Assembly (NCBI GenBank): GCA_018712955.1
Contig: DVGB01000005.1
Coordinates: forward strand, 1 to 42,761
Direction of reading: 5' to 3'
DNA: 42,761 bases
From: Candidatus Aveggerthella stercoripullorum
GTDB lineage: Bacteria > Actinomycetota > Coriobacteriia > Coriobacteriales > Eggerthellaceae
The notes beneath the pieces are model-generated. The model did no database searches and was not told where the DNA came from. It worked only from the letters and a program-made list of their open reading frames with translations. Positions 9,726 through 17,983 of the stretch are shown one piece after another. A program made the position numbers and the translations under genes. Within the stretch, counting starts at the first letter, position 1. Each line of letters opens with the position of its first letter.

Positions 9726-11077
9726 TGTTCGATAAAATCCTGATTGCAAACCGCGGCGAGGTCGCCCTGCGCATCATGCGCGCCTGCAAGGAGCTGGGCG
9801 TGAAGACCGTCGCGGTCTACTCAACCGAAGACGAGGACACCTATCCGGTGCAATACGCCGACGAAGCCGTCTGCATTGGACCGGCGCCCGCGAACAAAAG
9901 CTACCTGGTGATGCCTTCCATCATCATGGCGGCGAAGAACCATGGGTGCCAGGCTATCCATCCGGGCTACGGCTTCTTGGCGGAGAACGCCGACTTCGCC
10001 CGCGCATGCGCGGAGAACGACATCGTCTTCATCGGCCCGTCTCCTGAGTGCATCGAGGGCATGGGCGACAAGTCGACGGCGCGCGAGACCATGCGCGCCT
10101 GCGGCGTGCCCACCGTCCCTGGCTCTGACGGCATCGTCGACACCGTGGAAGAAGCTCAGGCTTTCGCCGAGCGCGTCGGCTACCCGGTGCTCATCAAGGC
10201 TACGGCAGGCGGCGGCGGCAAAGGCATGCGCGAAGTGCACGATCCGGCCGACCTCGCGTCTGAATTCCAGGCAGCCCGTACCGAAGCGCAGGCCGCATTC
10301 GGCAACGGCGACGTATACCTGGAAAAACTCGTTCTGCGTCCGCGCCATGTGGAGATCCAGGTTCTGGCGGACGACTTCGGCACGCGCGTTTCGCTCTGCG
10401 AACGCGACTGCTCGATTCAGCGCCGCCACCAGAAACTGCTCGAAGAGGCTCCCAGCCCGGCGCTCACGGAGGAAATCCGCCGTGCAATGGGCGTGGCCGC
10501 CATCAAGGCAGTGCGCGCGGTCGACTACCGCAACGCCGGCACGATCGAATTCTTGCTCGACCAGGACGGAAAGTTCTACTTCATGGAGATGAACACCCGT
10601 GTGCAGGTCGAGCATCCGGTCACGGAAGAGATTACCTTCACGGACATCGTGAAGGAGCAGATCCGCATTGCTTCGGGCGAGCCGATGAGCTGCGGCGAGC
10701 GCGCTCCCTTCGTCCCGCACGGGCATGCTATCGAATTCCGCATTAACGCGGAAGATCCGGAGCATGGCTTCCGTCCCTGCCCGGGCACCATCACGCGCTT
10801 CGAGCCCCCGGCAGGTCCGGGCGTGCGCGTGGAAAGCTACGTGCACACGGGATCGCGCATCTCTCCGTACTACGATTCCCTCGTTGCCAAACTCATCGTG
10901 CGCGGCTCGGATCGCGCCGAGGCCATCGCCCGCGGCAAGCGTGCGCTCGAAGAGTTCAAGATCGAGGGCATCAAGACCACGATCCCGTTCCACCAGCGCG
11001 TGCTGGAGAACGAGTGCTTCCTTGCAGGCGATGCGTGCACTGACTTCATTGAAACGCAGATGGGAGATGTCCTATGA
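9725..11077 (+). CDS. accC: biotin carboxylase subunit
   Basis: The 450-aa protein is a standard-length biotin carboxylase, which carboxylates the biotin on the carrier using ATP and bicarbonate. It shows the N-terminal FDKILIANRGEVALRIMRAC, the ATP-grasp glycine loop KATAGGGGKGMR, the EKLVLRPRHVEIQVLADD and CERDCSIQRRHQKLLEEAPS blocks, the catalytic MEMNTRVQVEHPVTE segment and the C-terminal PSYDSLVAKLI-type motif (SPYYDSLVAKLIV). ATG 9725 overlaps the stop of the carboxyltransferase-AccB gene, so translation is coupled. It can serve the fused carboxylase and, if free carrier is made, acetyl-CoA carboxylase. accA and accD are not in this window. Its own stop overlaps the next start (ATGA). 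Confidence 0.95.
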
Positions 11078-11409
11078 GCGAACTGAACCTTGAAGGCATG
11101 GCCATCGCTCCCGGCGTCGTGGAGACCATCGTCTCCTTGGCGGTGCGCGATGTGGACGGCGTGGTCTCTGTCGGTTCGGCGAGCGGTCTGCGCCTCTTTG
11201 GCGGCCGTCCGTCCGGCCAGGGCATTGAGGTCACGGTGGACGAAAACGACGAGCTTCATGTCGACGTTCACGTGGACGTTCGCTACGGCGCTTCGCTGCC
11301 CCAGGTTGCGGAGAACATTCGCACGTCGGTTGCGGATGCCGTGACCACCCAGGTGGGCTTGAACGTCGCCGCGGTGGACGTGTACGTCGAAGCGATCCAG
11401 TTCGAGTAA
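11074..11409 (+). CDS. Asp23/Gls24 family protein
   Basis: The 111-aa protein belongs to the Asp23/Gls24 (DUF322) family: GMAIAPGVVETIVSLAVRDVDGV, GLRLFGG, VTVDENDELHVDVHVDVRYG and the C-terminal VGLNVAAVDVYVEAI. Firmicute relatives (YqhY) sit between accC and nusB and are linked to control of acetyl-CoA carboxylase, with Asp23 itself acting near the envelope. The same position here, with a 4-bp ATGA overlap with accC, supports a related role. No transmembrane segment is present. The product is not specific enough for a gene symbol. Confidence 0.85.
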   Translation: MSELNLEGMAIAPGVVETIVSLAVRDVDGVVSVGSASGLRLFGGRPSGQGIEVTVDENDELHVDVHVDVRYGASLPQVAENIRTSVADAVTTQVGLNVAAVDVYVEAIQFE

Positions 11410-11600
11410 CAGATAATGCGCGGGCCTTTGCCCGCGTGACATACGGCGTCCGAACGGCTTGCGTCGGATGGCGGCGACCAACAGCTGCTGTCTGGGCGAA
11501 GGCGTTCGGACGCCCCTTGCTTGCGCGGAAGGCACTGTTTTCGGCGCAAGACCCTTACGTGTACACAGATGCGATCTTTGAGAAGGAAAGACCGAGGGCA
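11410..11600 (+). other. structured spacer with three hairpins before nusB
   Basis: Three consecutive inverted repeats fill this 191-bp gap. They are CGCGGGC/GCCCGCG (11419-11436, 4-nt loop), GGCGTCCGAACG/CGTTCGGACGCC (11445-11514, perfect 12 bp around 46 nt) and CTTGCGC/GCGCAAG (11520-11550). None is followed by a T run, so simple termination is unlikely. It may be a structured leader or attenuator of the nusB-xseB-dxs genes. I do not recognise a known riboswitch. Confidence 0.55.
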
Positions 11601-12248
11601 ATGAGCAAAAAAACCAAGCGTCCGCACCATCATCATGAGCGCACGGAAGCGCGGCGGCTTGCTTTGCAGATGCTCTACCAGAGCGAAATGCTGGAAAAGT
11701 CACCGAGCGCTATCCTTGACGAGGCGAACTATGTCGCAGAGGAGGGCGTGCCTTCCGCGTATGCGCAGCGCCTGCTTCGCGGAGTGGAAGAGCATCGCGA
11801 GGAGATAGACGACGAACTGCGCGTCTCGTCCGAGAACTGGACGCTTTCGCGCATGTCGGCAGTCGATCGCTCGCTTTTGCGCGTGGCAGTCTACGAAATG
11901 CTCTACGTGGACGAAGTGCCGCTTTCGGTCTCCATTAACGAGGCGGTCGAACTGGCGAAAAGCTTCGGCGGCGGAGATGACTCCCATCGCTTCGTGAACG
12001 GAATTCTGGGCAGGATTGCCCGCAGCATCGAAGCGGAAGGAAAGAAGGCTGCCGAAGCGCAGGAGCCTGAGCCGTCCGCCATCGACCTGGTTGCAGCAGC
12101 GTTCGCGCGCGAACAGCAGGAGAGGGGCGATGCGGAAGCCCAGGCAGAGAGCGCTGCGCCAGCCGAGGAATCCACAGCAGAGAGCGTCCTGTCCGACGAC
12201 GCGGTTTGCGCCGTTGAGGGAACCGTTCGCTCCGTCCAGAACGCGTAG
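11601..12248 (+). CDS. nusB: transcription antitermination factor NusB with acidic tail
   Basis: The 215-aa product carries the NusB fold: RTEARRLALQMLYQSEM, YAQRLLRGVEEHREEIDDELRVSSENWTLSRMSAVDRSLLRVAVYEML, and PLSVSINEAVELAKSFGGGDDSHRFVNGILGRIAR. NusB binds boxA RNA with S10 and supports antitermination on rRNA operons. After the usual domain (about residue 145) comes a 70-residue Ala/Glu-rich tail predicted to be disordered, which is longer than in typical NusB. A basic His-rich N-terminus (KKTKRPHHHHER) precedes the fold. The start at 11601 is chosen over upstream in-frame extensions because family similarity begins there. xseB follows after 7 bp. Confidence 0.9.
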   Translation: MSKKTKRPHHHHERTEARRLALQMLYQSEMLEKSPSAILDEANYVAEEGVPSAYAQRLLRGVEEHREEIDDELRVSSENWTLSRMSAVDRSLLRVAVYEMLYVDEVPLSVSINEAVELAKSFGGGDDSHRFVNGILGRIARSIEAEGKKAAEAQEPEPSAIDLVAAAFAREQQERGDAEAQAESAAPAEESTAESVLSDDAVCAVEGTVRSVQNA

Positions 12249-12255
12249 GCTTACC

Positions 12256-12525
12256 ATGGACGAGAAGACGCCGAACGTCGAACCGCACGAAGGCAACCAT
12301 CCTGTCGCAGAAGATGCGGCAGACATGCCGAACGAGCGTGCCATGACCGCGGACGGTCCAGAGGAGGAGAGCGGGCCGTTCGCAGAAGTCCGGGGTCGCC
12401 TGGAAGAGATCGTACGCGAGGTCGGGCGTGAGGATATTTCCCTTGACGCCGCGCTTGACCTGTACGAAGAGGCGGTCAAGCTGGGCACGAAAGCGACCGA
12501 ACTGCTCGAAGGGCAGGCGTCGTGA
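12256..12525 (+). CDS. xseB: exodeoxyribonuclease VII small subunit
   Basis: The 89-aa product has the XseB signature in its second half (FAEVRGRLEEIVREVGREDISLDAALDLYEEAVKLGTKATELLE). It is a short helical protein that packs on XseA in the nuclease that degrades single-stranded DNA to oligonucleotides. The first 35 residues are an acidic extension not seen in typical XseB. It sits between nusB and dxs, as in many Gram-positive genomes, but the large subunit xseA, usually adjacent, is not in this window. The start ATG 12256 has no strong ribosome site, consistent with coupling to nusB 7 bp upstream. An internal ATG at 12343 could also be used. Confidence 0.85.
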   Translation: MDEKTPNVEPHEGNHPVAEDAADMPNERAMTADGPEEESGPFAEVRGRLEEIVREVGREDISLDAALDLYEEAVKLGTKATELLEGQAS

Positions 12526-12542
12526 AGAAAGGGGACGCAGGA

Positions 12543-14420
12543 ATGGAACCGAGGATTCTGGATGCCATCAGCTCGCCGCGCGACCTGAAAGTGCTGACCG
12601 AAGACGAGCTGGGCATTCTTGCGAACGAGATTCGCCAAGAGATCGTGGCGGTGACCTCGCGTACGGGCGGTCATGTCGCTTCCAGCCTCGGTGCGGTCGA
12701 GATCATCCTTGCGCTCCATTCCCTTCTCGACTGTCCGAAGGACAAGATCGTCTTCGACGTCGGGCATCAGGCATATGCGCACAAGCTGGTGACCGGCCGC
12801 CTTGACGCATTCAAGACATTGCGCCAGTACGAAGGTCTTTCGGGGTTCACAAAGCCCGACGAAAGCCCTTACGACGTGCATTATTCCGGGCATGCGTCCG
12901 ATTCGGTGTCCATAGCGGTCGGCCTGGCGAAGGCCCGTGCGCTCAAAGGCACTGACGAAAAGATCGTTGCGGTGATCGGTGACGCGTCCCTTGCCGGAGG
13001 CATGGCCTTCGAAGCCCTTAATACCATCGGGCAGGCGCAGCTGCCGCTTGTCATCATCCTGAACGACAACGAGATGTCCATTTCTCGCAACGTGGGCGCT
13101 TTGGTAAAGCATCTCGGGTTCATGCGTGCTACGAAGGAATATCGAGAGACGCGCGACCATGTGCAGGATTTCCTTGAGCAGCGTGGCAAAATCGGCGAAA
13201 GTGCCGTCAACCTGGGAAGGAACCTGAAAGATTCGCTCAAGCAGCTGGTGATTCCCAACGCTATGATCTTCGAACAGCTGGGCATTCTGTGCACGGCGCC
13301 CATCGACGGGCATGACATCCATGCATTGCGCGAAACGCTTGCGAGCGTGCTTGAGGCGGACGGCCCGGTGCTTGTGCACGTGGTGACCAAGAAGGGCCAC
13401 GGCTATGCGCCCGCTGAAGCCGATCCCGAGACATTCCATGGGGTTGGGCCCTATGACATTGAGTCGGGCGCGCTGAAGAAGAAAACGGGCGGCGCTCCGT
13501 CCTGGACGAGCGTATTCGGAGAGGCACTGCTGCACGAGGCGGAGCAGGACCCTGACGTGGTGGGCATCACAGCTGCGATGAAAGGCGGCACGGGCCTTAC
13601 CAAGCTGGGCGAGAAGTTCCCGGACCGCTGCATCGATGCAGGCATCGCCGAGGAGAACGCCGTGGGCATGGCGGCAGGGCTTGCATTCGGTGGCAAGAAG
13701 CCGGTCGTGGCCATCTACTCCACGTTCATGCAGCGCGCTATAGACCAGATGATCCTGGACAACGTGCTGTCGTGCAACGATGTCGTGTTCGCGCTCGATC
13801 GCGCAGGCCTGGTAGGCGACGACGGCCCGACGCACCATGGCGTTTTCGACCTGGTCTATGCGCGCATGATGCCGGGCATGCGGGTGTTCGCGCCTGCTGA
13901 CGAAGCCGAATTGGTGCACGGCCTGCACACGGCCCTTGCCCTGGGCGGACCGTTCTGCCTGCGCTATCCGCGCGGGGCCGCGGAAGGGGTTCCGCTGCCC
14001 GATTCCCCCGAGGTTCTGGAACCGGGCGTGGCGCGACGTTTGCGCGAAGGCGAAGACGTGGCGATTCTGGCACTCGGGCGCATGGTGGGACATGCGCTTG
14101 CTGCCGCGGACATCCTTGCGGAATCAGGCGTCGAGGCACGTGTGGTGGACCTTCGTTGGGCGAAGCCGCTCGACCGAAAGGCCATCAAGAACGCGGCAAA
14201 GACCAAGCTTGTCGTCACGGTCGAAGAAGGCGTGGTGACCGGCGGCGTGGGAGAAGGCGTTCTGGAGATTCTCTCCGAAATGGGCGAGGCGACACCAACG
14301 CTCGTCATGGGCATTCCGGACCGTTTTGTCGGACAGGGCAAAGTGGACCAGCTCTTTAAAGAAATCGAGCTCGATGCAGAAGGCATCGCACGCCGCATCA
14401 AGCAAAAGCTCCAAAGCTAG
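12543..14420 (+). CDS. dxs: 1-deoxy-D-xylulose-5-phosphate synthase
   Basis: The 625-aa enzyme condenses pyruvate and glyceraldehyde-3-phosphate with thiamine diphosphate, the entry step of the methylerythritol phosphate route to isoprenoids. Family motifs include SLGAVEIILALH, FDVGHQAYAHKLVTGR, the diphosphate/magnesium motif GDASLAGGMAFEALN, the linker glycine-rich HGVGPYDIESG, the catalytic glutamate block IDAGIAEENAVGMAAGLA, and DRAGLVGDDGPTHHGVFD. The length is normal. The start at 12543 has AAAGGGG eight bases upstream; an overlapping GTG at 12522 inside the xseB stop is less likely. It is the last gene of the nusB-xseB-dxs unit and is followed by a strong terminator. Confidence 0.96.
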   Translation: MEPRILDAISSPRDLKVLTEDELGILANEIRQEIVAVTSRTGGHVASSLGAVEIILALHSLLDCPKDKIVFDVGHQAYAHKLVTGRLDAFKTLRQYEGLSGFTKPDESPYDVHYSGHASDSVSIAVGLAKARALKGTDEKIVAVIGDASLAGGMAFEALNTIGQAQLPLVIILNDNEMSISRNVGALVKHLGFMRATKEYRETRDHVQDFLEQRGKIGESAVNLGRNLKDSLKQLVIPNAMIFEQLGILCTAPIDGHDIHALRETLASVLEADGPVLVHVVTKKGHGYAPAEADPETFHGVGPYDIESGALKKKTGGAPSWTSVFGEALLHEAEQDPDVVGITAAMKGGTGLTKLGEKFPDRCIDAGIAEENAVGMAAGLAFGGKKPVVAIYSTFMQRAIDQMILDNVLSCNDVVFALDRAGLVGDDGPTHHGVFDLVYARMMPGMRVFAPADEAELVHGLHTALALGGPFCLRYPRGAAEGVPLPDSPEVLEPGVARRLREGEDVAILALGRMVGHALAAADILAESGVEARVVDLRWAKPLDRKAIKNAAKTKLVVTVEEGVVTGGVGEGVLEILSEMGEATPTLVMGIPDRFVGQGKVDQLFKEIELDAEGIARRIKQKLQS

Positions 14421-14422
14421 CG

Positions 14423-14451
14423 AAAAGCCTCCGGTCATGCCGGAGGTTTTT
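14423..14451. terminator. terminator of dxs, possibly bidirectional
   Basis: CCTCCGG (14428-14434) pairs with CCGGAGG (14440-14446) around a 5-nt loop. It is flanked by AAAA on the left and TTTTT on the right, so it can act in both directions between dxs and the convergent GNAT gene. Confidence 0.9.
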
Positions 14452-14541
14452 CAGTTCGGGGCGAATTGTGCGCTGTGCCGTGCGATGCCGGGGCGTCGAG
14501 TCCTTTGGGCGGCAGCGTTGGGCGGTAGATTACGATGGCCG

Positions 14542-15093
14542 CTAGGACAGCGCGACCTCTTTGGCCATGATGTAGTCGTCCATGACGTAGCCGTTTCCGA
14601 TATCGCTCACGCTGTCCTCGGCAATGTGCCAACCGCGTCCTTTGTAGGCGCGAATGCCCATTTCATTGTGCTTGTTGACGTGCAGATAGAGGGAAGAAAG
14701 GCCGTTTGCGCGGCAGAAATCCTCGCAGAAATCGAGCATGCGGCTGGCATAGTGCTTACCGCGCTCCTCCTTGAGCAGGTATACCTTCGAGACGAAAAGC
14801 TTGCCCTCTCCAGGCTGGATGTCCGTCGCCAGTTCGCCTTCGGGCGTTTCAGGGCGCACGGAAAGGTAGCCGACGCGTTTGCCGGCCTCATCGAGCACGA
14901 ACCAGTACAGGTAGCCTTCTTGGCGGATTTCGTACTTAATAGGCTCGAAGCTCTGCATGGTGTCCACCATGTAGTCGATCTGGCCTTCGGACAAAACGAT
15001 AGGCCAGTATTCGTGCCAGATGGCAGATGCCATGTCTGCCATGTCGCGGATGGCGACGTCTGTGCAGACGGGAATGAGGGAGATGGAGGACAT
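14542..15093 (-). CDS. GNAT family N-acetyltransferase
   Basis: The 183-aa protein shows a GNAT fold: LYWFVLDEAGKRVGYLSVRP (beta strands), LFVSKVYLLKEERGKHYASRMLDFCEDFC (acetyl-CoA pyrophosphate loop with R-G-K-H-Y-A) and LYLHVNKHNEMGIRAYKGRGWHIAED (motif B). Such enzymes transfer an acetyl group from acetyl-CoA to an amine; the acceptor cannot be predicted. The start at 15093 is supported by AAAGGAAA just upstream; an in-frame ATG eleven codons earlier lacks one. It is a single gene convergent with dxs. Confidence 0.85.
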   Translation of the reverse strand: MSSISLIPVCTDVAIRDMADMASAIWHEYWPIVLSEGQIDYMVDTMQSFEPIKYEIRQEGYLYWFVLDEAGKRVGYLSVRPETPEGELATDIQPGEGKLFVSKVYLLKEERGKHYASRMLDFCEDFCRANGLSSLYLHVNKHNEMGIRAYKGRGWHIAEDSVSDIGNGYVMDDYIMAKEVALS

Positions 15094-15535
15094 GCGATTT
15101 CCTTTCGTGCGACGCGGACTCTTCAAGCGTTATCCATTGTAGTCCTTCCATTTAACGCGCAGGCTTCTTCTTCGTCCGTTCAGGGCAGGGCAAGGGGCAT
15201 TCCGCTTGCCCAAAAGGGATTACCGCAGCGTTACCGCAGGCTTCGGAAAGAAGCTGCCCTGCAACAGGGATTCTTATCTTTTTTGTATATCGCCGATGAA
15301 ATATGCAAAAGTAAGCGCTATTTCATGTGCGATATTTCCGTGAGGTAACGCCTGTGTGTACGCAGGATTGCCAAACAAAGTCAGCTGCGTTAACGACGCC
15401 GACCGAAATGAACTGGTCATATTCACCCGACACCATGAGGTAGCAAGGCGGCGCGCAGACGATGCAGGGTAGCGCTTCTACATCGGTTCCTAGGCGTTGC
15501 CGTATACGAAGCGTATACGAAAGAGGGTGAAGGAA
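15094..15535. other. long intergenic region upstream of amt
   Basis: This 442-bp gap has no convincing gene. It contains an AT-rich stretch (15270-15340) with overlapping inverted repeats: TGAAATA/TATTTCA at 15297-15325 and GAAATAT/ATATTTC at 15298-15338. There is also a direct repeat of TTACCGCAG near 15220-15240 and a tandem repeat CGTATACGAA at 15501 and 15512, just before the amt ribosome site. These are plausible regulator-binding positions for nitrogen control, but no clear -35/-10 pair stands out. Confidence 0.4.
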
Positions 15536-16810
15536 ATGTTCGATACAGGCACGACGGCATTCATGCTTGTGTGCGCCATGCTCGTGCTGCTCATGACGCC
15601 CGGCCTCGCGTTTTTCTACGGCGGTTTGTCGCGCCGCAAGAACGTGGTCAACACCATGGCTATGTGCATGGCAGTGTTGGGGGTCGTGGGCGTGCTATGG
15701 GTGGCGGCAGGCTGGTCGTTCGCCTACGGTGGCGACGGTTCGCTGCCGTTCTTCGGCGGTTTCGACCAGCTTGGTCTTGCCGGGCTTGTCCAGAACCTCC
15801 TGGCCGAGGAGGGGACGGCAGTGAGCCATGGCACATACCCGGCTATTGCGGACGTGGCATTTCAGTTGGCGTTCGCGGCGATCACGTGCGCCATCATCAC
15901 GGGTGCGGTGGCAGGCCGCATGAAGTTCGGCGCGGTCGTGCTGTTCGTGGCTATTTGGGTGCTTGCGGTCTACGCGCCGCTTGCCCACATGGTCTGGGGC
16001 GGGGAAGGCTCGCTTATCGGCGAGATGATCGGCGCGCTGGATTTCGCCGGAGGCGACGTGGTGCATATCTCCTCAGGCCTGACGGGCTTGGTGCTGTGCG
16101 TGCTGCTGGGACGGCGCAAGGGCTTTGGCATGATGAACTATCGTCCGCACAATGTGCCTTTCGTCGTGCTGGGCGCGACGCTCTTATGGTTCGGCTGGTT
16201 CGGGTTCAATGCGGGTTCGGAATTCGCCGCGGACGGCGTGGCAGCTCTTGCGTTGCTTAACACCGTGGTCTCGTCGTGCGCAGGCTTGCTGTCTTGGATA
16301 CTGGTCGAACGGGCAAAGGTGGGCAAGCCCACGCTCGTAGGGGCGGCAACGGGCTTGGTCGCAGGCCTTGTCGGCATTACGCCGTCTGCCGGCTTCGTGG
16401 AACCGTGGGCAGCGATCGTTATCGGGGCGCTCACGTCTCCTGCCTGCTATGTGGCGATATCGTTCTGCAAAGCAAAGCTCGGCTACGACGACGCGCTCGA
16501 CGCGTTCGGCTGCCACTGCGTCGGCGGTATCGTGGGCGGTATTCTCACGGGCCTGTTCTGCGTGCCGGAGTTGTCCTGGACCGACTTTGGCGGCCTGCTG
16601 TATACCGGCGATGCGACGTTGCTGCTGGCGCAGGTGGAGGGCATTGCCGTCACGGTGGCATTCGTGGGCGTTGCTGCAGCGGCGATCGGGCTGGTGGTGA
16701 AGGCGATCTTCCGGGGAAGCCTGCGCGTGCCAGAGGCGGACGAAGCGCTCGGTTTGGATGTTGCGGAACATGGCGAGTCCGCGTACCCCGCATACTTGGG
16801 GCTCGACTAG
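15536..16810 (+). CDS. amt: ammonium transporter, Amt family
   Basis: The 424-aa membrane protein is a full-length Amt/Rh channel with about eleven transmembrane helices. It shows MLVLLMTPGLAFFYGGLSRRKNVVNTM, the periplasmic-gate and pore regions with AVYAPLAHMVWGG (first pore His of the twin-His family is in a related later segment), DFAGGDVVHISSGLTGLVLC, WFGWFGFNAGSEFAAD and DAFGCHCVGGIVGGILTGLF. It moves ammonium into the cell. The start at 15536 follows GAAGGA; a frame extension to 15497 has no ribosome site. The PII gene begins 15 bp after the stop, the standard amt-glnK coupling in which PII blocks the channel when nitrogen is sufficient. Confidence 0.95.
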   Translation: MFDTGTTAFMLVCAMLVLLMTPGLAFFYGGLSRRKNVVNTMAMCMAVLGVVGVLWVAAGWSFAYGGDGSLPFFGGFDQLGLAGLVQNLLAEEGTAVSHGTYPAIADVAFQLAFAAITCAIITGAVAGRMKFGAVVLFVAIWVLAVYAPLAHMVWGGEGSLIGEMIGALDFAGGDVVHISSGLTGLVLCVLLGRRKGFGMMNYRPHNVPFVVLGATLLWFGWFGFNAGSEFAADGVAALALLNTVVSSCAGLLSWILVERAKVGKPTLVGAATGLVAGLVGITPSAGFVEPWAAIVIGALTSPACYVAISFCKAKLGYDDALDAFGCHCVGGIVGGILTGLFCVPELSWTDFGGLLYTGDATLLLAQVEGIAVTVAFVGVAAAAIGLVVKAIFRGSLRVPEADEALGLDVAEHGESAYPAYLGLD

Positions 16811-16825
16811 GAAGGAAGTTCGCGC

Positions 16826-17164
16826 ATGAAAAGGATTACGGCCATCATTCGCCCTGAGAAGATGGAGCCTCTCAAGGATGCATTGTTCGCTGCGAACATC
16901 AGCGGTATGACCATCTCGCAAGTGCAGGGATGTGGTGCGCAGCATGGGTGGAAAGAATACTACCGTGGTTCTGAGGTTCTGTTGAACATGGTGCCGAAGG
17001 TAAAGTTCGAAATCGTGACAGACGACGCGCTGGTTGACAAGCTGGTGGACCTCATCGTGACGACGGCGCGTACCGGAGAGGTGGGCGATGGCAAAATCTT
17101 TATCTCGCCGGTAGAGGACGCCGTGCGCATCAGGACGGGAGAACGCGGTGCCGCAGCGCTGTAG
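16826..17164 (+). CDS. glnK: PII nitrogen regulatory protein lacking Tyr51
   Basis: The 112-aa PII protein starts at 16826 behind GGAAGG. MKRITAIIRPEKMEPLKDAL, GMTISQVQGCG, VPKVKFEIVTDD and the C-terminal TGEVGDGKIFISPVEDAVRIRTGE are canonical, including the nucleotide-binding segments. In the T-loop the usual ELYRGAEY is EYYRGSEV: position 51, the tyrosine that is uridylylated in proteobacteria and adenylylated in other Actinobacteria, is valine. Tyr46 remains. This PII therefore probably senses ATP/ADP and 2-oxoglutarate without covalent modification. Its partner is the Amt channel encoded 15 bp upstream. Confidence 0.93.
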   Translation: MKRITAIIRPEKMEPLKDALFAANISGMTISQVQGCGAQHGWKEYYRGSEVLLNMVPKVKFEIVTDDALVDKLVDLIVTTARTGEVGDGKIFISPVEDAVRIRTGERGAAAL

Positions 17165-17301
17165 TCCTGGCGCGCGCAAGGGAGGCAAGGCGTTCCCGCC
17201 CGTCATCGGCCTTTGCCGTTCATGAAGGAATCGTTGGCAGTGCGCGAAAAGAGTTCCGAAGCACGCTCGTTGGTGTTAGGCTACTAACAATAACAGTTCC
17301 T

Positions 17302-17318
17302 GATAAAGAAATAGTATC
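17302..17318. promoter_or_regulatory. candidate Fur/PerR operator
   Basis: GATA (17302-17305) and TATC (17315-17318) form the ends of an AT-rich imperfect inverted repeat in an otherwise GC-rich 234-bp gap (17165-17398), 80 bp before the Fur-family gene. Fur-family genes often repress themselves. The match to a known box is weak. Nothing else is recognisable in the gap. Confidence 0.25.
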
Positions 17319-17398
17319 GCGTTGTCGACCACCTTCTTTTATCAGTCATGAGACCGACCGCCGACCGGCGACGTACGCCGATACCTGCCAAGGACGTG

Positions 17399-17833
17399 AT
17401 GACCATGACCGCCCAGACAGCCGCACCCACACGCAACACCGTGCAGCGTGCGCTCGTGATGGACGCAGTGAGGTCGTTGCACGGTACGCACCCCACCTCC
17501 GCGGACATCTACGAAATCGTGCACGCAGAGCATCCGCATGTTTCGCGCGCCACGGTATACCGGAATCTTGGCGTGCTTGCAGAGCGTGGCGAGATTTTGC
17601 GCGTGGAGGTTCCGAACGGCGCCGACCGTTACGACTTGCGCGCGACGCCCCATTACCACCTGAAATGCCAAGCCTGCGGATGCGTGCTCGACGCCGACAT
17701 GCCGTACCACGCAGACTTGGCCGACGAGCTGACCGACACGCACGGGTTCCGCGTGACCGGGCATACCATCCTGTTCACCGGCTTGTGTGCGGAGTGCCGT
17801 GCGGCCGCCCAGGAGGCCGCTATCAGGGGCTAG
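17399..17833 (+). CDS. Fur/PerR-family metalloregulator
   Basis: The product is a 144-aa Fur-family repressor. A winged helix (RNTVQRALVMDAVRSLHGTHPTSADIYEIV, VSRATVYRNLGVLAERGEILRVEVPNGADRYD) is followed by the dimerisation domain with the metal-binding LRATPHYHLKCQACGCVLD and GLCAECRAAA. Two CxxC pairs give a structural zinc site, and the HYH motif plus nearby aspartates resemble the PerR regulatory site. Whether it responds to iron, zinc or peroxide cannot be told. AAGGA at 17390-17394 supports a start at 17399 or 17405; the earlier ATG at 17348 lacks a ribosome site. It stands alone, with no terminator visible after it. Confidence 0.88.
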   Translation: MTMTAQTAAPTRNTVQRALVMDAVRSLHGTHPTSADIYEIVHAEHPHVSRATVYRNLGVLAERGEILRVEVPNGADRYDLRATPHYHLKCQACGCVLDADMPYHADLADELTDTHGFRVTGHTILFTGLCAECRAAAQEAAIRG

Positions 17834-17974
17834 CCACGTTCGGTCGGCAGGGCCAGTGCACCGTCGCGCTGGCGTTCGGATAAACTTGCGAATTAAGCCT
17901 CCAAAACCGCTCGCGCCTCAAGATGTGAATCTCTTCCCGAGACAGGAAAGTCCGGCGGTGCTTCGAGCGTGCTG

Positions 17975-17983
17975 TGATATACT
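17975..17983 (+). promoter_or_regulatory. extended -10 promoter of rpsA
   Basis: TGATATACT is an extended -10 (TG, one base, TATACT at 17978-17983). The predicted transcript would begin near 17990, exactly where a hairpin GCTTGCG/CGCAAGC (17990-18012) starts. No good -35 is seen, as is common with extended -10 elements. Confidence 0.55.

Noticed and set aside
11700-14093. A 797-codon leftward open frame opposite nusB-xseB-dxs
   Set aside because: It is antisense to three confidently identified genes and has no family motifs; long shadow frames are expected at this GC content.
15497-15535. An N-terminal extension of Amt from 15497
   Set aside because: The extra residues are basic and unlike the family, have no ribosome site and overlap the CGTATACGAA repeat; ATG 15536 has GAAGGA.
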